DNA of 64,000 nucleotides. Origin: Gadus chalcogrammus (taxonomy: Eukaryota > Chordata > Actinopteri > Gadiformes > Gadidae). Of this stretch, positions 54,986 to 64,000 are shown piece after piece. Every line of letters begins with the position of its first letter. Position 1 is the stretch's first letter. The stretch spans positions 17,001,965 through 17,065,964 of the forward strand of contig NC_079431.1 in assembly GCF_026213295.1 (NCBI RefSeq), given 5' to 3'. Position numbers and translations under genes: made by a program. The notes under the pieces are model-generated. The model searched no databases, was not told where the DNA came from, and saw nothing but the letters and a program-made list of their open reading frames with translations.

Positions 54986-58535
<3,550 letters not shown>

Positions 58536-59084
58536 AAACGCAGGAGCACGGTCAGAAGATTTTCAAAAATACTGTTTGCAGAGGGCAAAGGTGTTGCTGT
58601 TTTATCGTACATAACTTTCCATTCACATGCATCGAATGATGCAACAAAATTATCCATTGAAAGACAAGATGAGAAATACACAGATACGTACAAAAATGTG
58701 TGCCTTTATGAGTGTATCTGTGTCGTTCTCAATTCGTAGTCAGGAGAAAGCACTGTGGTCAGCAGAGAGGCTTTTTTGTTTGACAGAACTTAAACTACAA
58801 TCCTTTAAAGTCTTTTCAATTTTCGAGTTCTGATTCGATTCGCTTCATTTGTGCTTTAATCCCACCCGATCACACTGAGTAACGATTGGCAGTGAAACTG
58901 TATTTACAAAATTCATAAAAACAATATCAAAGGATGTTCAAAAATTGTGCACTCCCTACATGTTTAGCCATTTCATTTTCTATGTCTATTAACACCGACT
59001 CAAAACCTATAACAATGAAGCCTGCGTCACTCTTCCACTTTGTCCGTCATTGTCTCTCTATCATTCTTGTTTTGTCTCTCCGTC

Positions 59085-59245
59085 TCCTTTACACAAATAC
59101 ACACACTCTCACTCTCTATCTCTCCTACACACATGCACACACTCTCTCAGTCTTACAAACACTCACACATACTCTTTCACTCACACACACACTCCCTCTT
59201 TCTCCAAAATACACAAGCACCCACACCCACAGACAAACACATGCA
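59085..59245 (+). repeat. CA/CT-rich low-complexity tract
   Basis: Imperfect CACA and CTCT stretches lie directly downstream of the lrrc3 stop codon, in what would be its 3' UTR. Confidence 0.7.
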
Positions 59246-59276
59246 CTCTATCCCACTCTCCCCAGTCCGCCGGATG

Positions 59277-60062
59277 CTATAGCACGGTGCTGATGGTGTC
59301 CAGGTCCTTGCTGAGCTGGGTGCTGCTGGGCAGGGACTTGAGGTACTCCAGGTGGCGCCGCGCGTCCTCCTGGTTGTGCCGCACGTAGTAGATGACGTAG
59401 CCGATGACCATGGCGAACCAGCCGAACATGGTGACGAACATGGCCACGTCGGTGGTCTTGTGGTGGAAGTTGCACAGGTTCACCCCGGAGTCCAGCACCT
59501 GGATCACAGGCTTTCCGGCGTGCTCCTCCTGCACCGCCGTGGTGCACATGACCTCGTTGACCGTCTCGGGGTCCAGCCGCAGCTCCCGCAGAACCTCCTG
59601 CAGCGCACACTCGCAGTGCCAGGGGTTGTCCGACAGGCTGATCTTGGCCTGCAGGCGGGCGAAGGCCTCCCGGGGCACGTGGCTCAGCCGGTTGTGGGAG
59701 AGGTCCAGCGAGTCCAGGCTGTCGGCCACGCCCTGGAAGGCCCCGGCGTCCACCGTGTCGATGTTGTTGTTGGACAGGTCCAGCTCCTGCAGGTGGTGCA
59801 GGTCCTTGAAGGCCTGGCTGGGGATGGAGGTGATGTGGTTGGAGGACAGCAGGAGCACGGCCGTGTCGCGGGGCAGGTCCGGCGGGATGCGGTCCAGGTT
59901 GCGCGAGGTGCACTGCACGGCGGTCAGGCCGCTCTTCTCCACGCAGTGGCAGCTCTTGGGGCAGGCCCGTGCCGGCGTAGTGCCCAGGAATATTCCAGAG
60001 AACAGGAGGAGCCAAAGGAGGGGGGAGGCGGTTGAGACGGAAGGCCCCCCGCTTTCCCACAT
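59277..60062 (-). CDS. Leucine-rich repeat-containing protein 3 (LRRC3-type)
   Basis: A single-exon frame of 261 codons matches the usual LRRC3 length (human about 257 aa). Residues 1-33 are a signal peptide (hydrophobic LLWLLLFSGIFLG). A cysteine-bounded N-cap follows (Cys34, 38, 40, 51). Three leucine-rich repeats come next at about 67-134 (LQELDLSNNNI, LDSLDLSHNRL). A C-cap has NPWHCECAL and Cys150, 152, 173 and 197. One membrane span lies at about 206-227 (MFVTMFGWFAMVIGYVIYYV). The cytoplasmic tail holds RHNQEDARRHLEYLKSLPS, nearly invariant in the family, and ends STVL, a class I PDZ-ligand form. ALQEVLRELRLDPETV and DSGVNLC favour LRRC3 over LRRC3B or LRRC3C. The protein is expected at the plasma membrane with repeats outside; its ligand is unknown. 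A mixed-strand CA/CT tract follows the stop. Confidence 0.92.
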   Translation of the reverse strand: MWESGGPSVSTASPLLWLLLFSGIFLGTTPARACPKSCHCVEKSGLTAVQCTSRNLDRIPPDLPRDTAVLLLSSNHITSIPSQAFKDLHHLQELDLSNNNIDTVDAGAFQGVADSLDSLDLSHNRLSHVPREAFARLQAKISLSDNPWHCECALQEVLRELRLDPETVNEVMCTTAVQEEHAGKPVIQVLDSGVNLCNFHHKTTDVAMFVTMFGWFAMVIGYVIYYVRHNQEDARRHLEYLKSLPSSTQLSKDLDTISTVL

Positions 60063-61145
60063 GTTCAGTTCAGAACGCTTCCTATTGGTCCGTACAGGGA
60101 ACAGTCATGGTTCTACTTCCTGTTTGGGGGCCAGGTGTTTTTTTCTTTGTAAAATCCAGTTGTTTGTTTATGTGGGGTGGTGCTTTAATTAAGTGAATCC
60201 AATCAGGAGAACTTGGCAGAGTTTGCTCAGCCACAAATAGGCCTTGACCAGCATGTTCCAGGGAAGAGGTGTTTATGTCGAGATTCTGGAGAAGTCAGTG
60301 GTTAAAACCTCCGATCAGCTGTAGAGAGACGCCGTTTTGCCGCACTGAAAGATACAATGATCTCAATGTTAAAGTTGTTAGAAACAAGTTGAAAGAATGT
60401 CTATAGAAACAGTGCTTGAACTGGTCGATGGATATTTTTTGAGATTATATAATTATTATGTAAGTATATCAAAGAGTACAAAGAGTAAATATTATACCTC
60501 TTTGTTATATCGTAGCAGACTCTTATCTAAAGTGACTTACAGTGGTTTTAAAGGTCATAATGGAGCAGGTGTGGGGGGGTGCGGGGGGTAGAAATCTGGC
60601 TCAAAGATCTACAGGCTGAGAATATTGGGGATCAAATTCAACATTATCCTTCAATGACAAATTAATCTAATAAGAATCTGTTTGTCAGATTCTTTTTTTC
60701 ATTTAATTAGGTTCCTTATCGGTGCAGATGGTAAGGTTGCATTAGTCTGCTACACTGATCTGTTATATATCCAACAGCCGAACAGGCTATATATTAACCA
60801 AAGCATGAACCTCAATGTATTTATTAATACTCTCCATACATTATTTGTTATTTGTTATAAGTTATTATCACAAAAAATGTGTTTAATTTAGAGGAGCTGT
60901 GTGGAAACCACAGAAAGAATCCATTGACTTTGTGAAGCATCATTCTGTTTAGTGGGGACTCCACTAAAGAGAGACATGTCTACAGAGCTACAGTGAAGTA
61001 CTCTGTCACAGTCCAGAGGGCTGGGGATCTTGCTGTGTGCCACTGATCGAACAACCCAATGTCTTGCTGCTGTGTTTGAGGTCATCTACCCCGTGAAGCT
61101 GCATCAGCCATTTACAAGCAGTCTCTCTCTCGCTCTCTCTCCGCC
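60063..61145. other. lrrc3 upstream region, no gene
   Basis: No other gene is seen. CCAATAG|GAAGCG at about 60078 on the minus strand would serve as an acceptor for a spliced 5' UTR. A retroposon-type AAAGTGACTTACAGTG motif lies near 60530. Confidence 0.35.
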
Positions 61146-62244
<1,099 letters not shown>

Positions 62245-62249
62245 TTTAC

Positions 62250-62515
62250 CTTCCAAATCTAGGTAAGTCGATGCAATATATCCTCGATTTGATATAAAAA
62301 GTGGTGTTCTGTCCACTTGTTGATCATAGCCTCCACTCCCAGGTACGGAGCTACTGCACAATGTGACCCAGCGCGCGTAGGGAGCTCCGGAGTGCGCACT
62401 TGGAGAGGCGCGCCACGAGGAGCTCGGCTGAGAGGGGAATTGGATTGATGGTCGATTGGGCGATCTTTCTCTCTGGCTCCTCCCAAATCACTTGTCTTCC
62501 CGTTTACACTTATAG
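62250..62515 (-). promoter_or_regulatory. Candidate promoter and 5' non-coding exon of lrrc3
   Basis: A GC- and CpG-rich island at about 62340-62440 (GCGCGCGTAG, GGCGCGCC) stands out from AT-rich surroundings. On the minus strand a TATAAG sequence lies at about 62505-62513. The transcript would run through the island to a possible donor, TTGGAAG|GTAAAT, at about 62250. A plausible acceptor lies just upstream of the lrrc3 ATG 2.2 kb away. The assignment is inferred from position and composition. Confidence 0.35.
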
Positions 62516-62566
62516 ATCACAGATGGACCCCCATATACAAGCGCAAATAAGCTCGTTCAATTAAAG

Positions 62567-64000
<1,434 letters not shown>

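Noticed and set aside
59277..60062. Assignment to LRRC3B
   Set aside because: The C-cap wording (ALQEVLRELRLDPETV, DSGVNLC) follows LRRC3. Only the C-terminal ISTV ending recalls LRRC3B.
59248..60192. Long frames overlapping lrrc3 on both strands (up to 270 codons)
   Set aside because: They are GC-rich shadows of the lrrc3 coding frame. Only the 59277-60062 minus frame has LRR, cap-cysteine and membrane features.

Overview
The window looks like vertebrate nuclear DNA, most likely from a ray-finned fish. Exons are separated by GT-AG introns, dinucleotide arrays exceed 100 bp, and the repeats are typical of teleosts (Rex3-like RTE LINE, hAT, PIF/Harbinger and TTAA-flanked DNA elements, and a Gmr1-type Ty3/gypsy element). 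The many long dinucleotide arrays and the Gmr1-type element resemble what is known of codfishes. That placement is inference; no species can be named from sequence alone.

Two protein-coding genes are well supported, both on the minus strand. The first is an eight-coding-exon FAM171B-type type I membrane protein gene at 9416-17552 (about 690 aa); every junction keeps phase, though the last acceptor is the least certain. The second is a single-exon LRRC3-type leucine-rich-repeat membrane protein gene at 59277-60062 (261 aa). A GC-rich block at 62250-62480 may hold the lrrc3 promoter and a non-coding first exon. A 50-nt open segment at 31626-31675 ending in a strong splice donor may be the first coding exon of a further minus-strand gene, and a 55-codon ORF at 2042-2209 is unexplained.

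Layout: 1-9.4 kb is intergenic, with a small hAT element (900-1195), a dispersed repeat and simple repeats. 9.4-17.6 kb is fam171b, followed at 17.76-18.10 kb by a 27-bp x 12 minisatellite about 200 bp upstream of its start codon. 18-29 kb is intergenic, with long (GA)n, a segmental duplication, a hAT element with near-perfect 8-bp target duplication (22097-22565) and a LINE 3' end. 29-55 kb is a dense nest of transposons. There, a 3.35-kb Rex3-like LINE sits inside a hAT element (32720-37024). A Gmr1-type retrotransposon with integrase upstream of reverse transcriptase (42395-47290) is itself interrupted by a PIF/Harbinger element. A PIF/Harbinger transposon with a broken transposase (49067-51168) sits inside a TTAA-flanked element (48023-51640), next to a second TTAA element. 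55-64 kb holds lrrc3 and further long microsatellites.

The two genes show no functional linkage. The most informative content is the set of nested insertions whose target-site duplications can be read directly, which gives a relative order of insertions. I see no rRNA, tRNA, CRISPR array or bacterial-type operon.
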